Below the pieces are notes generated by a model. That model had not been told where the DNA came from. It did not search any database and worked only from the letters and a program-made list of their open reading frames with translations. A stretch of DNA of 64,000 nt from the NCBI GenBank assembly GCA_025056565.1, contig JANWWA010000012.1, positions 1 through 64,000 of the forward strand, given 5' to 3'. Shown piece by piece: positions 43,679 through 52,979 of this stretch. Both the position numbers and the translations under genes were made by a program. How positions within the stretch are numbered: the first letter of the stretch is position 1; each line of letters begins with the position of its first letter. The stretch comes from Chloroherpetonaceae bacterium (GTDB lineage: Bacteria > Bacteroidota > Chlorobiia > Chlorobiales > Thermochlorobacteraceae).

Positions 43679-44737
43679 ATGGCACGAGAACTGACTGAAC
43701 GCGAAAAAGAAGTCCTCGGCTTGATTATCCAAAACTTTATTCTGACTGCGACGCCAGTAGGCTCGCGCTTTCTGGCAAAGCGCTCTGACTTAGGGCTGTC
43801 GGATGCAACCATTCGCAATGTGATGGCGGATTTGGAAGAGGAAGGCTACATCACGCATCCGCATACCTCTGCAGGGCGCGTGCCGACGGACAAAGGCTAT
43901 CGCTTTTATGTCAGCTCAATGATGCGTGTGGGCACGCTCTCGCAAGGCGAGCGCGCCAAAATAGACCAAAACATTGAGCAAATTGTGGCAAACTCACAAG
44001 GCTCCGAAGATGTGCTGCGCGAAGCGTCACGGATCCTGAGCAAAATCTCTCGCCAGATTGGTATTGTGCTCTCGCCAAAACTCTCGAAAGGAATTTTTGA
44101 AAAGCTAGAAATTGTCCCGCTCTCCTCGAACAAAATTATGGTGGTCATTTCCATTCAAGCGGGGCTCGTAAAAACTATCGTGCTGGAAGTGCGTTCCGAA
44201 GTGCCGCGCGCAAAGCTCGAGGAACTCTCACGCACGCTCAACGAGCGGCTATCGGGACTGACATTGGAAGAAATTCGGCACACCTTCTCCGAGCGAGTCG
44301 CTGACTGTCAAGATGACACGGGATTGATTCGGGTCTTCATTGACTCTGCTGAGCGGCTGTTTGACAGTCAGCCAGACACCGAGCGCATCCATGTGGCAGG
44401 CACTGAGAACATCTTGGCGTATCCAGAGTTCGAAAACCGTGAGAAAATTCGCGGCATTATTGAACTCATTGAAAATGAAGATGTCATTGTGCACTTGCTC
44501 GAGGATAGCATGGCAAACGATACCAGCAGCAAAATTGAGGGCGTGAGCATTCGCATTGGCAAAGAAAATCAAGACAGTAAGATGAAGGATTGCAGCATTA
44601 TTACGGCGCGCTATGAAGTCGGAAGCACGGTCGGCACCGTAGGCGTCATTGGGCCGACTAGAATGGATTACAGCAAAATTGTGCGCGTCATTGACTATAT
44701 GGCTAAGCGGCTCTCGGCAACGCTAAGCCAGATGTAG
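43679..44737 (+). CDS. hrcA: Heat-inducible transcription repressor HrcA
   Basis: A 352-residue repressor of class I heat-shock genes. The N-terminal winged helix (TEREKEVLGLIIQNFILTATPVGS, DATIRNVMADLEEEGYITHPHTSAGR) is intact, followed by the family core with VPLSSNKIMVVISIQAGLV and the C-terminal IGPTRMDYSKIVRVIDYM motif. It binds CIRCE and senses GroEL availability in known cases. First gene of hrcA-grpE-dnaJ. No CIRCE is visible in the upstream gap. Confidence 0.95.
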   Translation: MARELTEREKEVLGLIIQNFILTATPVGSRFLAKRSDLGLSDATIRNVMADLEEEGYITHPHTSAGRVPTDKGYRFYVSSMMRVGTLSQGERAKIDQNIEQIVANSQGSEDVLREASRILSKISRQIGIVLSPKLSKGIFEKLEIVPLSSNKIMVVISIQAGLVKTIVLEVRSEVPRAKLEELSRTLNERLSGLTLEEIRHTFSERVADCQDDTGLIRVFIDSAERLFDSQPDTERIHVAGTENILAYPEFENREKIRGIIELIENEDVIVHLLEDSMANDTSSKIEGVSIRIGKENQDSKMKDCSIITARYEVGSTVGTVGVIGPTRMDYSKIVRVIDYMAKRLSATLSQM

Positions 44738-44777
44738 TGCAAAAATAAGTGAAATCAAAACTTAACTTTTGAGGGAA

Positions 44778-45458
44778 ATGATGGCTGAAGACATTAGGCA
44801 AGAAGAGCTAAAGTCGCAAGAGGACACAAAAGAAAGCAAACAGGAATCAGTTGCCGCACAAGCTGAACCAAGCACGGCACAAGCTGAATCCAGCACAGCC
44901 GCTGAGGTAGCTGCAAGTGCAGCAGAACCAGCAGCGGGGGCTAGCAGTGAAAGTACAGCAGAACCTGTAAAGGCAGAACCCTCGCTGGAGGAGCGACTGG
45001 CAGCCACTGAAGCAGAACGTGACCAGTATAAAGACCTTCTGTTGCGTAAAGCGGCTGAATTTGAAAATTTTCGCCGTCAGAAGGAACGCGAAATGGCTGC
45101 ACTCATCAAGTTTGCAGATAAGAACCTCATCAAGCAAATCTTGCCTATCATTGACGATTTGGAACGGGTAATTTCCAACGCGGAAAAGTTTCTTGCCAAC
45201 AATCCTGATGCAAAGGTGTATGTCGAGGGTGTCAGGCTTGTACACCAGAAGCTAATGAAGACCTTAGAGGCACGTCAGGTGAAGCGAATGGAAACCTTAG
45301 GCAAGAAATTTGACCATAATTTCCATGAGGCACTGACGCAAATGCCTAAGGCGGACGTGGAGCCTGATACGATTGTCGAAGAATTTGAACCGGGGTATTT
45401 GATGCACGATGAAGTTATTCGCCATGCGAAAGTGGTGGTCGCTAAACCGATTGAATAA
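44778..45458 (+). CDS. grpE: Nucleotide exchange factor GrpE
   Basis: A 226-residue cochaperone that swaps ADP for ATP on DnaK. The first 80 residues are acidic and Ala/Glu/Ser-rich low complexity ([20 protein letters not shown]), longer than in E. coli GrpE; the coiled-coil and beta domain follow ([33 protein letters not shown] and VVEEFEPGY-type ending). The ATG at 44778 is taken rather than the TTG at 44769 because GAGGGA is at the right distance. It lies 40 bp after hrcA and 20 bp before dnaJ. No dnaK is in the window. Confidence 0.9.
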   Translation: MMAEDIRQEELKSQEDTKESKQESVAAQAEPSTAQAESSTAAEVAASAAEPAAGASSESTAEPVKAEPSLEERLAATEAERDQYKDLLLRKAAEFENFRRQKEREMAALIKFADKNLIKQILPIIDDLERVISNAEKFLANNPDAKVYVEGVRLVHQKLMKTLEARQVKRMETLGKKFDHNFHEALTQMPKADVEPDTIVEEFEPGYLMHDEVIRHAKVVVAKPIE

Positions 45459-45478
45459 CTCAACTTGTAAGGGGAGCT

Positions 45479-46648
45479 ATGAAGCGAGATTACTACGAAG
45501 TTTTGGGTGTGAAACGCAATGCAAGCCTTGATGAAATTAAGAAAGCGTATCGCAAGCTGGCGATGCAGTATCACCCAGACCGTAATCCCGGAGACAAGTC
45601 AGCGGAGGAGAAGTTCAAAGAAATCAATGAAGCCTATGAAGTGCTAAGTGATGCAGACAAACGCCGTCGCTACGATCAGTTTGGTCATGCAGGCGTAGGC
45701 ACCTCAGCGGCATCGGAAAGCAATCCTTTTGCTGGGCGTGCCGATTATAGCGACATTTTCAGCGCCTTTAGCGACATTTTCGGCGGCTTTGCGGGCGGTT
45801 CGCAATTTGAGGAAATGTTTGGTGGAGGCAGCCGAACCCGCTCACAGCGTCGACGCTCGCAAGGAATGCCTGGCTCTGACTTAAAGTTGAAACTCAAGCT
45901 CACGCTGGAGGAGATTGCTAATGGGGTCGAAAAAACCTTGCGGGTTAAGAAGTTGGTAAAGTGCGACGCCTGCAATGGCACAGGTTCAAAAAATGGTCAG
46001 TATGACACTTGCCCAACTTGCAATGGCACAGGTGAAGTGCGGCAAGTCTCTCGCACAATGTTTGGACAGTTTGTCAGCGTAACTACCTGCCCGACCTGCC
46101 AAGGCGAAGGACGCATCATTAGAGACAAGTGCAATGTTTGCAACGGCGAAGGACGTGTGCAAGGTGAAGTAACCATTAAGGTCAATATCCCTGCTGGCGT
46201 AGCTGATGGCAACTACATTCCATTGCGAGGACAAGGCAATGCAGGGATTCGTGGCGGTCCGGCAGGAGACCTGCTGGTAATTATCGAAGAACAACCGCAC
46301 AAATACTTCACGCGGCAAAACGACGATATTCTCTACGACCTTTACATTGGTTTCCCTGATGCGGTCTTGGGCACACGGGTCGAAGTACCCACACTGGATG
46401 GTAAAGAGACAATTGAAATTCCAGCAGGCACGGAGGCTGGCAAAATCATTCGGCTCTATGGCAGAGGAATCGGACACCTGAATGCAACCGGCAGAGGAGA
46501 TGAGCTGGTGCGCATCAATATCCATATCCCAACGAAGCTTTCGGCAAGTGACCGAGAACTTCTAAGGCAACTCCAAAAGTCGGAGACCTTTTCACCACAT
46601 AAGAATGGTAAGAGCTTCTTTGAACGCGCAAAGGACATTTTCAGCTAA
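45479..46648 (+). CDS. dnaJ: Chaperone DnaJ
   Basis: A 389-residue DnaJ with all domains: J domain (HPD in YHPDRNPG, about residue 34), Gly/Phe-rich region ([17 protein letters not shown]), four zinc-binding repeats [24 protein letters not shown] and CNVCNGEG, and the C-terminal substrate domains. It stimulates DnaK ATPase and hands over unfolded proteins. GGGG ribosome site directly upstream. Last gene of the hrcA-grpE-dnaJ operon. Confidence 0.97.
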   Translation: MKRDYYEVLGVKRNASLDEIKKAYRKLAMQYHPDRNPGDKSAEEKFKEINEAYEVLSDADKRRRYDQFGHAGVGTSAASESNPFAGRADYSDIFSAFSDIFGGFAGGSQFEEMFGGGSRTRSQRRRSQGMPGSDLKLKLKLTLEEIANGVEKTLRVKKLVKCDACNGTGSKNGQYDTCPTCNGTGEVRQVSRTMFGQFVSVTTCPTCQGEGRIIRDKCNVCNGEGRVQGEVTIKVNIPAGVADGNYIPLRGQGNAGIRGGPAGDLLVIIEEQPHKYFTRQNDDILYDLYIGFPDAVLGTRVEVPTLDGKETIEIPAGTEAGKIIRLYGRGIGHLNATGRGDELVRINIHIPTKLSASDRELLRQLQKSETFSPHKNGKSFFERAKDIFS

Positions 46649-46781
46649 GCGCGCAAATCCCTAATGGGGCTGGAGTAAAGCAATTTTGGGAGCGCAGCAC
46701 AGGTAGAGAAGCAGAAAGTTGCACGCTATTTGTCTTATCACGACTCAGAGCGTTGCAATACACAGTCAAAACTGCACAGAA

Positions 46782-47231
46782 ATGATTCCAGTCGGCATAC
46801 AAGCACCTGATTTTTCCTTACCAGATGAAACAGGCACTTTGCATTCGCTCTCTCAGTATCGTGGAAAAAAAGTTGCCCTAATTTTCTACCCGGGCGACAA
46901 TACGCCAGTGTGCACCTCACAGCTTTGCAACTACCGTGACAACTACGAGAAGTTTCAAGCTCGTGGCATTGTGGTGCTTGGCATTAGCACCGATAGCGTG
47001 GAATCACATCAAAGCTTTGCAAAGAAGTTTTCATTTCCATTTCCACTTCTGGCCGATAAGGACAAAACTGTGCATAAGCTCTACGATGCACTGGGATTGT
47101 TGGGACTACCGCAGCGCGCATATGTGGTAATTGATGAAGCAGGTAAAGTCATCGTCTCCTTTGCAGAAACGTTGCCCGTTTTCTTCCGAACCCCAGATGA
47201 ACTTTTTGAAAAAATTGACCGTGCAGCGTAA
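46782..47231 (+). CDS. bcp: Thioredoxin-dependent peroxiredoxin (Bcp/PrxQ type)
   Basis: A 149-residue peroxiredoxin started at the ATG at 46782, giving MIPVGIQAPDFSLPDETG, the normal family start; the longer frame upstream has no support. The peroxidatic Cys lies in GDNTPVCTSQLCNYRD, and the resolving Cys is five residues later, as in PrxQ. Reduces peroxides using thioredoxin in the cytoplasm. Its stop shares one base with the next ATG. Confidence 0.92.
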   Translation: MIPVGIQAPDFSLPDETGTLHSLSQYRGKKVALIFYPGDNTPVCTSQLCNYRDNYEKFQARGIVVLGISTDSVESHQSFAKKFSFPFPLLADKDKTVHKLYDALGLLGLPQRAYVVIDEAGKVIVSFAETLPVFFRTPDELFEKIDRAA

Positions 47232-47980
47232 TGAAAAAAGTCTGGCTATGCGTCTGGGTTGTGCTTCTGTGGCAATTGCCATTTCTGAAAGCACAAGTGC
47301 CTGCACTGGAGGCGCAAATTGATTCGCTCAGTCAACTCATTTCAGAAAATCCAACTGATTCACTTGCCTTTGAGCGTCGCTTAGCCTTAGCTGAACTCTA
47401 CTTTTGCTGCTCCTTCCGAGACCCGAACAATCCACGTGCACGCCAGCAAGAATTGGATGCAGCACTGAGAGAAGTTGAAAAAGCACACCAGCAGCGGAAG
47501 ACAGCAACCTCACGTGCTTTAGAATGCGCAGTGCGTTTAGAACGCACTCAATTTCAGCCACGCTCAGAAGCCTTGCTCACATTAGATATGTGCCAAAAGG
47601 AATTAGCCGATATTTTGCGCACCGACCCACTGAATCCGTTGGCGCTGACGGTCTACGGTGCATTAGGTGTCGAGTTGGGGAAAGTTCCGCCTATTAAGCG
47701 CCTGTTTGCACGTTGGTTCTATATGCCTCTGCCAGAAGAGCCTTCCGTGAACACTGCAATTCTTTATCTCTTAGAAGCAAGGTTGCTGGGGAAGTATCAA
47801 GTATTCGTGAATCTGAAATTGGGCGAGGCGTATATGCAAGTACGCAATGCGCGAGAAGTAGTCGAGTCTCTCAAGGCCTGTCTTGCAGCGCCTGAGGTGT
47901 ATCCGTATTTTGACGCACATTCTAAAGCGCTTGCACAAAAAATGCTGGACGAATACTTAGCCGCGCGCAAAGCGCGATAA
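47231..47980 (+). CDS. Secreted TPR-like protein
   Basis: A 249-residue protein with a signal peptide (MKKVWLCVWVVLLWQLPFLKAQ). The rest is helical with an Ala/Leu/Glu heptad-like pattern and a feature of TPR-type repeats (TDSLAFERRLALAELYFCC, ILRTDPLNPLALTVYGALGVELGK). No family is recognised. Translation is probably coupled to bcp through the overlapping stop/start. Periplasmic role unknown. Confidence 0.7.
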   Translation: MKKVWLCVWVVLLWQLPFLKAQVPALEAQIDSLSQLISENPTDSLAFERRLALAELYFCCSFRDPNNPRARQQELDAALREVEKAHQQRKTATSRALECAVRLERTQFQPRSEALLTLDMCQKELADILRTDPLNPLALTVYGALGVELGKVPPIKRLFARWFYMPLPEEPSVNTAILYLLEARLLGKYQVFVNLKLGEAYMQVRNAREVVESLKACLAAPEVYPYFDAHSKALAQKMLDEYLAARKAR

Positions 47981-47990
47981 GGGCTGAAAA

Positions 47991-49028
47991 GTGCTGTCCA
48001 CGAAGGCGGAATTAGGTAAAACCACGGAGATGGGGAGGCCACACGCAGTTCCCACTATGCGCTGGCTATACTGGCTGGACTATGTGTTTCTCCTGCGCCC
48101 AGCGCAATTTTTCCCACTCTGGGCGACCTACTTTTCAGGCTACATCACTGCGCAAAAGAGCCCTTTTTTCTTCACGGCACATTTTCCTTGGCTGGCATCT
48201 GCAGCAATTACACTCACCGCAGGGCACATTTACCTGTTTAACCAGATTGTCGACAAAGAGAGCGATAAGGCAAACGGGAAGCTCTTTATCTTAGCTGATG
48301 GCTATGTATCCATGCCAGTGGTGTGGAGTGAAGGAATAGTGCTCGTAGGGCTATCGCTGTGGTTGGCATGGCAGGTGTCGATCGAATTTTTCTACTCAGC
48401 TCTGACCCTCTCAGCAATAGGACTAAGCTATTCATTTTTGGGATTGATGAACCGCCCAATCATCTCGCTTGCGATGAATAGCTTAGGCGGTGGCGTTGCA
48501 TTTATCGCAGGTGCGTATTCCATACCACAAAGTGGATTAGGTGGCGGCAGTGCGTTCTGGGAAATACTCTTCTGGTCAGTACCACACATCTTCGCCTATA
48601 CGGCAGTCTCGGCACTTGTAACGCTGCCTGACCGAAAAGGCGATGAAGCTTTTGGTAAGCGCACCGTGGCGGTGCACTACGGCGTGGAGACCACACTGCG
48701 CCTTGCGTGGGTGTTTGATGGGCTAGCGTTGCTAACTGCACTGCTGACATGGAACGGGTATGTAATCGGAACGATTGGATTAACTGCGCTGGTGGCGCTC
48801 CCCTCGTTTTGGAAGGTGATGTGGCAGGGTGATGCAACAGAGGTGTTTGCTCCCGTCAAGCTGGCAATGCTGGCGCTGACGCTACTGGTCTCGCTGTTCT
48901 TCCCAGCGTTGCTTTTGCTGGTCGTGCTAAATTTTGCAGCATGCAAAGCCTACTATCGCTACCGTTTCGGGCTGGATTACCCAAATTTTCAGAAAAGTAG
49001 CCAACCAGCCTTTGCTGAAAAGGCGTAA
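47991..49028 (+). CDS. UbiA-family polyprenyltransferase
   Basis: A 345-residue integral membrane prenyltransferase, GTG start after AAGGG; ATGs at 48030 and 48054 are alternatives. The first Asp-rich motif reads NQIVDKESD near residue 88 and the second DRKGDEAFGKRT near 210, both with the aspartates that bind Mg-diphosphate. Eight to nine hydrophobic helices follow the UbiA pattern. Acceptor unknown: it is not a close match to chlorophyll synthase BchG or BchK motifs, and menaquinone or carotenoid/lipid acceptors are possible. Confidence 0.8.
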   Translation: MLSTKAELGKTTEMGRPHAVPTMRWLYWLDYVFLLRPAQFFPLWATYFSGYITAQKSPFFFTAHFPWLASAAITLTAGHIYLFNQIVDKESDKANGKLFILADGYVSMPVVWSEGIVLVGLSLWLAWQVSIEFFYSALTLSAIGLSYSFLGLMNRPIISLAMNSLGGGVAFIAGAYSIPQSGLGGGSAFWEILFWSVPHIFAYTAVSALVTLPDRKGDEAFGKRTVAVHYGVETTLRLAWVFDGLALLTALLTWNGYVIGTIGLTALVALPSFWKVMWQGDATEVFAPVKLAMLALTLLVSLFFPALLLLVVLNFAACKAYYRYRFGLDYPNFQKSSQPAFAEKA

Positions 49029-49229
49029 TTTTCGCCACCTCTTCCTATTGAAGCGAAAAAGTTTCTCCACTTTTGAGGGCGATGGCTGCCAGATTTCGTC
49101 TCCTTTTTAAGCCCTATACTTGCTTGGCACGACTTTTGACGAAGCAAAGTGTGGCAAGTTAAGGGCGAAAATCACCTGAAAAAGTGCTATCATAGCAATG
49201 CATTTCACCAACTTAAAACAGCCCTAACA

Positions 49230-50831
49230 ATGATTGATTACAAGAAAATCAAAAAGTCGCTCAAGAAGGCGCTTAAGGCCGTTGAGCAGATGGAGATGCT
49301 GGATATGTTAATGAGAATGCAAGCATCTGGGCATTTGCCCCCGATGGCATCGCAGATGTTTGCGCAAGAAATTGCAAATGCCAGTCACTTGCTAAATCAA
49401 GCTACGCAAGGCAGTGGAATGCAAAGCGCCGCAGCGCCTGCAAGCAGCAATACGCTACCACCGATGAGCTATGATGAATGGCTGAAAAAATTAGCAGAGC
49501 GTCAAGGCAGTGTGCCGCCGTCCAGTGCACCCGCAGCGCTCACGACAGTTGGGGCTGATGAAGCTTTGCGCCAGAGCGAACAGCGCTTGCGCACCATCAT
49601 TGACTCCACACCACTTGGCATTGTCATCACCAATGAAGACGGCATCATTGAATACGCCAATCAAGCCTACTGCGAAATCTATGGCTATACCGCGCAAGAA
49701 ATGATTGGCAAGTCTTTCACCATCATCGTTCCGCCTGAAAAGAAAGACTTCTGGCTAGACTTGCATCGCAAATACCTTGACGGTTACAAAGAAATTCGGG
49801 GTGAATGGGAAGTGCGCCACAAGAGCGGTCGTCCAATTTACATTCTTGCTGATGCGGCACGCATTATCGGAGCAGATGGCAAGCGCAAGAAAGTAACCTT
49901 TGTCAGCGACATTACCGAGATGATTAAGCTCAAAGAGGAAGCACGTCAAAATGAAGTGCAAATGCTTCAAGCAGAAAAGATGAGTTCGCTCGGTCAAATG
50001 GTTGCAGGCTTGGCACACGAGATGAATACACCGCTTGGCTTTGTGCGCAATAACCTTGAGCTCTTAGAAGCCAAACATCAAGAACTGCGAGAGCTGATTG
50101 CAATGTATGACAAGTTACGCTCACAAATTATGTATGGCACGCCTAACGATGTGGCAATGATGCTTGCACAGATTGACCAATTCTCACAGAAGGTCAAGAA
50201 CCGCGTCTATGAACAAGCGCCGATGCTATACCGCAACTCTATTGAGGGCATTGACCGCATACAAGACTTGATTCTGAACCTGAGAAACTTCTCGCGCATT
50301 GATGAGGCAAGCTTTAAGCCAACGAATGTCAATGAAAACATTGAATCTACACTCAAAATCGCAGGGCATCTCTTCAAGGGTGGCATTCAGGTTATCAAGG
50401 AATTCGGTGTCTTGCCTGAAATTATGGCCTATCCAGCGCAACTCAACCAAGTCTTTCTTAACCTTATCACAAATGCGGTGCAAGCCGTCGATGAACGCAA
50501 CGGTCGCATTGTGATTCGCACGATGGCACAAGGTAATTCTGTTGTGATTAAGATAGCAGATAATGGCAAAGGCATTCCACCAGAGAATCTCAAGCGCATC
50601 TTTGAGCCATTCTTTACGACAAAGGAAGTCGGGCAAGGAACAGGCTTAGGACTGTCCATTGCCTACAAAATCATTGAAAAGCATAAAGGCAAGATTGAGG
50701 TGCAGAGCAAAGTGGGAGTGGGCACGGAATTCACCATCACGTTGCCAGTCAACCCGATGCAGGTGCAAGCACCAAGCGAAAAAGGTGCATTGGCAGGACC
50801 TGCTTTTGCAGACTCACCCTTTGTTGAGTAA
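49230..50831 (+). CDS. PAS-domain sensor histidine kinase
   Basis: A 533-residue soluble kinase started at the ATG at 49230 (MIDYKKIKKSLKKALKAVEQ); a GTG at 49149 would extend it. An N-terminal helical region leads to a PAS domain (RLRTIIDSTPLGIVITNEDG, EIRGEWEVRHKSGRPIYI), a long coiled helix, the H box AGLAHEMNTPLGFVRNNLEL, and the HATPase domain (NLITNAVQAVDERNG, IADNGKGIPPENLKRIFEPFFTTKEVGQGTGLGLSI). No membrane segments, so it senses a cytoplasmic signal. Likely partner of the double-receiver protein 97 bp downstream. Confidence 0.9.
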   Translation: MIDYKKIKKSLKKALKAVEQMEMLDMLMRMQASGHLPPMASQMFAQEIANASHLLNQATQGSGMQSAAAPASSNTLPPMSYDEWLKKLAERQGSVPPSSAPAALTTVGADEALRQSEQRLRTIIDSTPLGIVITNEDGIIEYANQAYCEIYGYTAQEMIGKSFTIIVPPEKKDFWLDLHRKYLDGYKEIRGEWEVRHKSGRPIYILADAARIIGADGKRKKVTFVSDITEMIKLKEEARQNEVQMLQAEKMSSLGQMVAGLAHEMNTPLGFVRNNLELLEAKHQELRELIAMYDKLRSQIMYGTPNDVAMMLAQIDQFSQKVKNRVYEQAPMLYRNSIEGIDRIQDLILNLRNFSRIDEASFKPTNVNENIESTLKIAGHLFKGGIQVIKEFGVLPEIMAYPAQLNQVFLNLITNAVQAVDERNGRIVIRTMAQGNSVVIKIADNGKGIPPENLKRIFEPFFTTKEVGQGTGLGLSIAYKIIEKHKGKIEVQSKVGVGTEFTITLPVNPMQVQAPSEKGALAGPAFADSPFVE

Positions 50832-50928
50832 TCCAAAACCTTAGTGAAGTGCTAGACTTCACCTATACCAAGTAGCAACTGGGGTAAGGTGAATGGCTGT
50901 TTTTTCAAACATCTAACATTGAAGTAAA

Positions 50929-51888
50929 ATGCAAAAGCATCACCTTTTGCTTGTCGATGACGAACCAATGATTTTGCATTCGCTGTCGCTCCTTTTTTGC
51001 GAAGACTATGTGGTGCATACTGCCACGAGTGGCACAGAAGGTTTAGAACTATTGCAGCAGCATCCTATTTCGGTCATCATCAGCGACCAGCGAATGCCGC
51101 AGATGACAGGCATTGAGTTCTTGCGACAGGCCAAAGAGATTGCCCCAAATGCAATTCGCATTTTAATGACAGGTTACTCAGACCTGCAAGCAGTAATTGA
51201 TTCAGTCAACGTGGGCGAAGTGTTTCGCTACATCAATAAGCCGTGGCAGGCAGAAAAACTCAAGGAAACAGTGCGGTTTGCCTGTATGGTGGCCAGCCAG
51301 CGTAGCTCAATTGCAAAGGAAAAAATAAAGGTGCCTGCAAGTGGGCTTTCATATGGACTTTCAAAGCCAGAGCAGGTGAAGTCGGAATATGAGCTGCTCT
51401 TCGTCGATAGTAACCCCTCGCACCTGCAATCTTTCAAAGAGTTCTTTGAGCCGAAGTATGTATGCCACACAACCAATTCGCCAAACGATGCGCTGGATAT
51501 GTTGCGTCGCTTCCCAATTGCGGTGCTGGTGAGTGAGGCTTGCCTTAATGATGTCGATGGGGCAGATTTCCTTATTGCCGCAAAATCCGTGCAGCCAGAA
51601 GTGGTAACCGTACTAATGACCAGTATGAAAGATGCGAAAATTGCAGTGCGGCTAATCAATGAAGGACAAGTGTATCGGTATCTGGTAAAACCATTTGCGC
51701 GTGAATCGCTCCGTCTAACAATTGAGTCAGCAGTCATTCACTACAAACTCAACAAGGAAAATCCACATCGCAACGCAATGCTGCTGGAGCAAGCACTCTA
51801 CGCAAATCAACCGAGGTCGGAAACGCGCTCATTTCAGGAGCTTTTGACCGCATTGCGCCAGCGCTTAGACACTAAACCAATATATTGA
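50929..51888 (+). CDS. Double-receiver response regulator, second receiver degenerate
   Basis: A 319-residue regulator with two REC domains and no output domain. REC1 (residues 5-120) has the full set: Asp10/Asp11, phosphoacceptor Asp53 (SDQRMPQ), Thr81 and Lys104 (NKPW). REC2 (155-272) keeps Thr231 and Lys254 but has Glu203 at the phosphoacceptor place (VSEACLND) and only one Asp (160) in the acid pocket. REC2 is therefore a pseudo-receiver and could hold a fixed active-like state. It follows the kinase at 49230 and is probably its partner. Confidence 0.9.
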   Translation: MQKHHLLLVDDEPMILHSLSLLFCEDYVVHTATSGTEGLELLQQHPISVIISDQRMPQMTGIEFLRQAKEIAPNAIRILMTGYSDLQAVIDSVNVGEVFRYINKPWQAEKLKETVRFACMVASQRSSIAKEKIKVPASGLSYGLSKPEQVKSEYELLFVDSNPSHLQSFKEFFEPKYVCHTTNSPNDALDMLRRFPIAVLVSEACLNDVDGADFLIAAKSVQPEVVTVLMTSMKDAKIAVRLINEGQVYRYLVKPFARESLRLTIESAVIHYKLNKENPHRNAMLLEQALYANQPRSETRSFQELLTALRQRLDTKPIY

Positions 51889-51956
51889 AGCAATAGCGTT
51901 GCACAGAGAGAGAGTGCTAAGTAAGCGCATCTCAGTGGGCAAGTGGTGTGCAAACC

Positions 51957-52014
51957 TACCGTAACTTTACCCCCTACTGCAAAATTACCGTAACTTTACC
52001 CCCTACTGCAAAAT
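51957..52014. repeat. Perfect 29-bp tandem duplication
   Basis: The 29-bp unit at 51957-51985 is repeated exactly at 51986-52014 (unit begins TACCGTAACTTTACCCCC and ends AAAAT). It lies in the gap after the double-receiver gene and before a terminator. A recent slippage event or a pair of binding sites; no gene is close enough to be obviously controlled. Confidence 0.85.
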
Positions 52015-52080
52015 TTCTCTTTGGAAAAAGGTCTACATCGCTCGAACAGGTAAAAGAACAACGCCAGCAAAAAGTAAAAA

Positions 52081-52102
52081 AGCCCTGACAAGAGTCAGGG
52101 CT
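52081..52102 (-). terminator. Rho-independent terminator of the fasciclin gene
   Basis: AGCCCTGAC (52081-52089) pairs perfectly with GTCAGGGCT (52094-52102); on the minus strand the stem is followed by TTTTTTAC. It lies 23 bp past the stop of the gene at 52125. Confidence 0.85.
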
Positions 52103-52124
52103 AACGCATTGAACTTAACGCCGA

Positions 52125-52700
52125 TTACTTTTTGGGTACAATCACGGCATCAATCACATGGATGACTCCGTTGGTGCACTCAATGTCGGTCTTGGTAACA
52201 TTAGCATTGTCGACCGTGACCTTGCCGTCTGCGACCTTGACTTCAAATTCCTTGCCGCTGACGGTCTTGACCTTACCGGGTTTCACATCAGCCGCCATCA
52301 CTTTGGCAGGAACAACATGGTATGTCAGAATCTCCTTCAGCTTCTTTTGGTCTTTTAGAATCTTGTCCAGATCCTTGACCTTGCTGAAAGCTTCGTCAGT
52401 TGGAGCGAAAACGGTAAATGGACCGGGACCAGCAAGAACAGTGTCCAGACCAGCCGCTTTGACGGCTTCAACCAGCTTGGTAAAAGAACCAGCCGCTACT
52501 GCGGTTTCCACGATGTTCTTCTTCTTGGCAGCTTCTTCGGCTGCTTTGCGTGCAGCTTCTACTTTTGCAAGTGAGTCAGCACGACGGAGCGAGTCTTCAA
52601 TGCGCTGCTTCTCTTTCTTGGCAAGCTCTTCTTTGCTTGGGCCACAGCCAATAACGGCAACAAGACTCAGGGCGAGGAGAGAATAAAAAAGCGTTTTCAT
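52125..52700 (-). CDS. Fasciclin-domain lipoprotein
   Basis: A 191-residue lipoprotein: [19 protein letters not shown] with the lipobox Cys at 19. A charged coiled-coil (residues about 25-60, [26 protein letters not shown] pattern) links the anchor to one fasciclin (FAS1) domain with its two typical motifs, [15 protein letters not shown] and the C-terminal [15 protein letters not shown]1 domains mediate adhesion at cell surfaces. Single gene with its own terminator; divergent from nothing close by. Confidence 0.9.
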   Translation of the reverse strand: MKTLFYSLLALSLVAVIGCGPSKEELAKKEKQRIEDSLRRADSLAKVEAARKAAEEAAKKKNIVETAVAAGSFTKLVEAVKAAGLDTVLAGPGPFTVFAPTDEAFSKVKDLDKILKDQKKLKEILTYHVVPAKVMAADVKPGKVKTVSGKEFEVKVADGKVTVDNANVTKTDIECTNGVIHVIDAVIVPKK

Positions 52701-52979
52701 TGTGGAAATTCTCCGGTTATGTTGGTTGTTTTGTTTTAGTTAAGCGTTTTCGACTTGACGATTTTGTTATCAAGTTGGGCGCAAATATACAACGAAGCGG
52801 GCGTTTTCCAAAACAATGCAGTGTAAATTGGTAAATCTGAGAAGAAGGCAAAACACTCGCATGAGCGACTGAGCACATCAGAACGTGTATCTGCGCCACA
52901 TGAGTGACCTTCACTCCCGAAGACCTAAGTGAGGAAGATATAGCGAAGTTAAGGCAGCGCTATGCCAAAAGGCATATCA

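Noticed and set aside
51889-51935. CIRCE half-site GAGTGCTAA at about 51912
   Set aside because: The partner arm TTAGCACTC at the required 9-bp spacing is absent and no chaperone gene follows.
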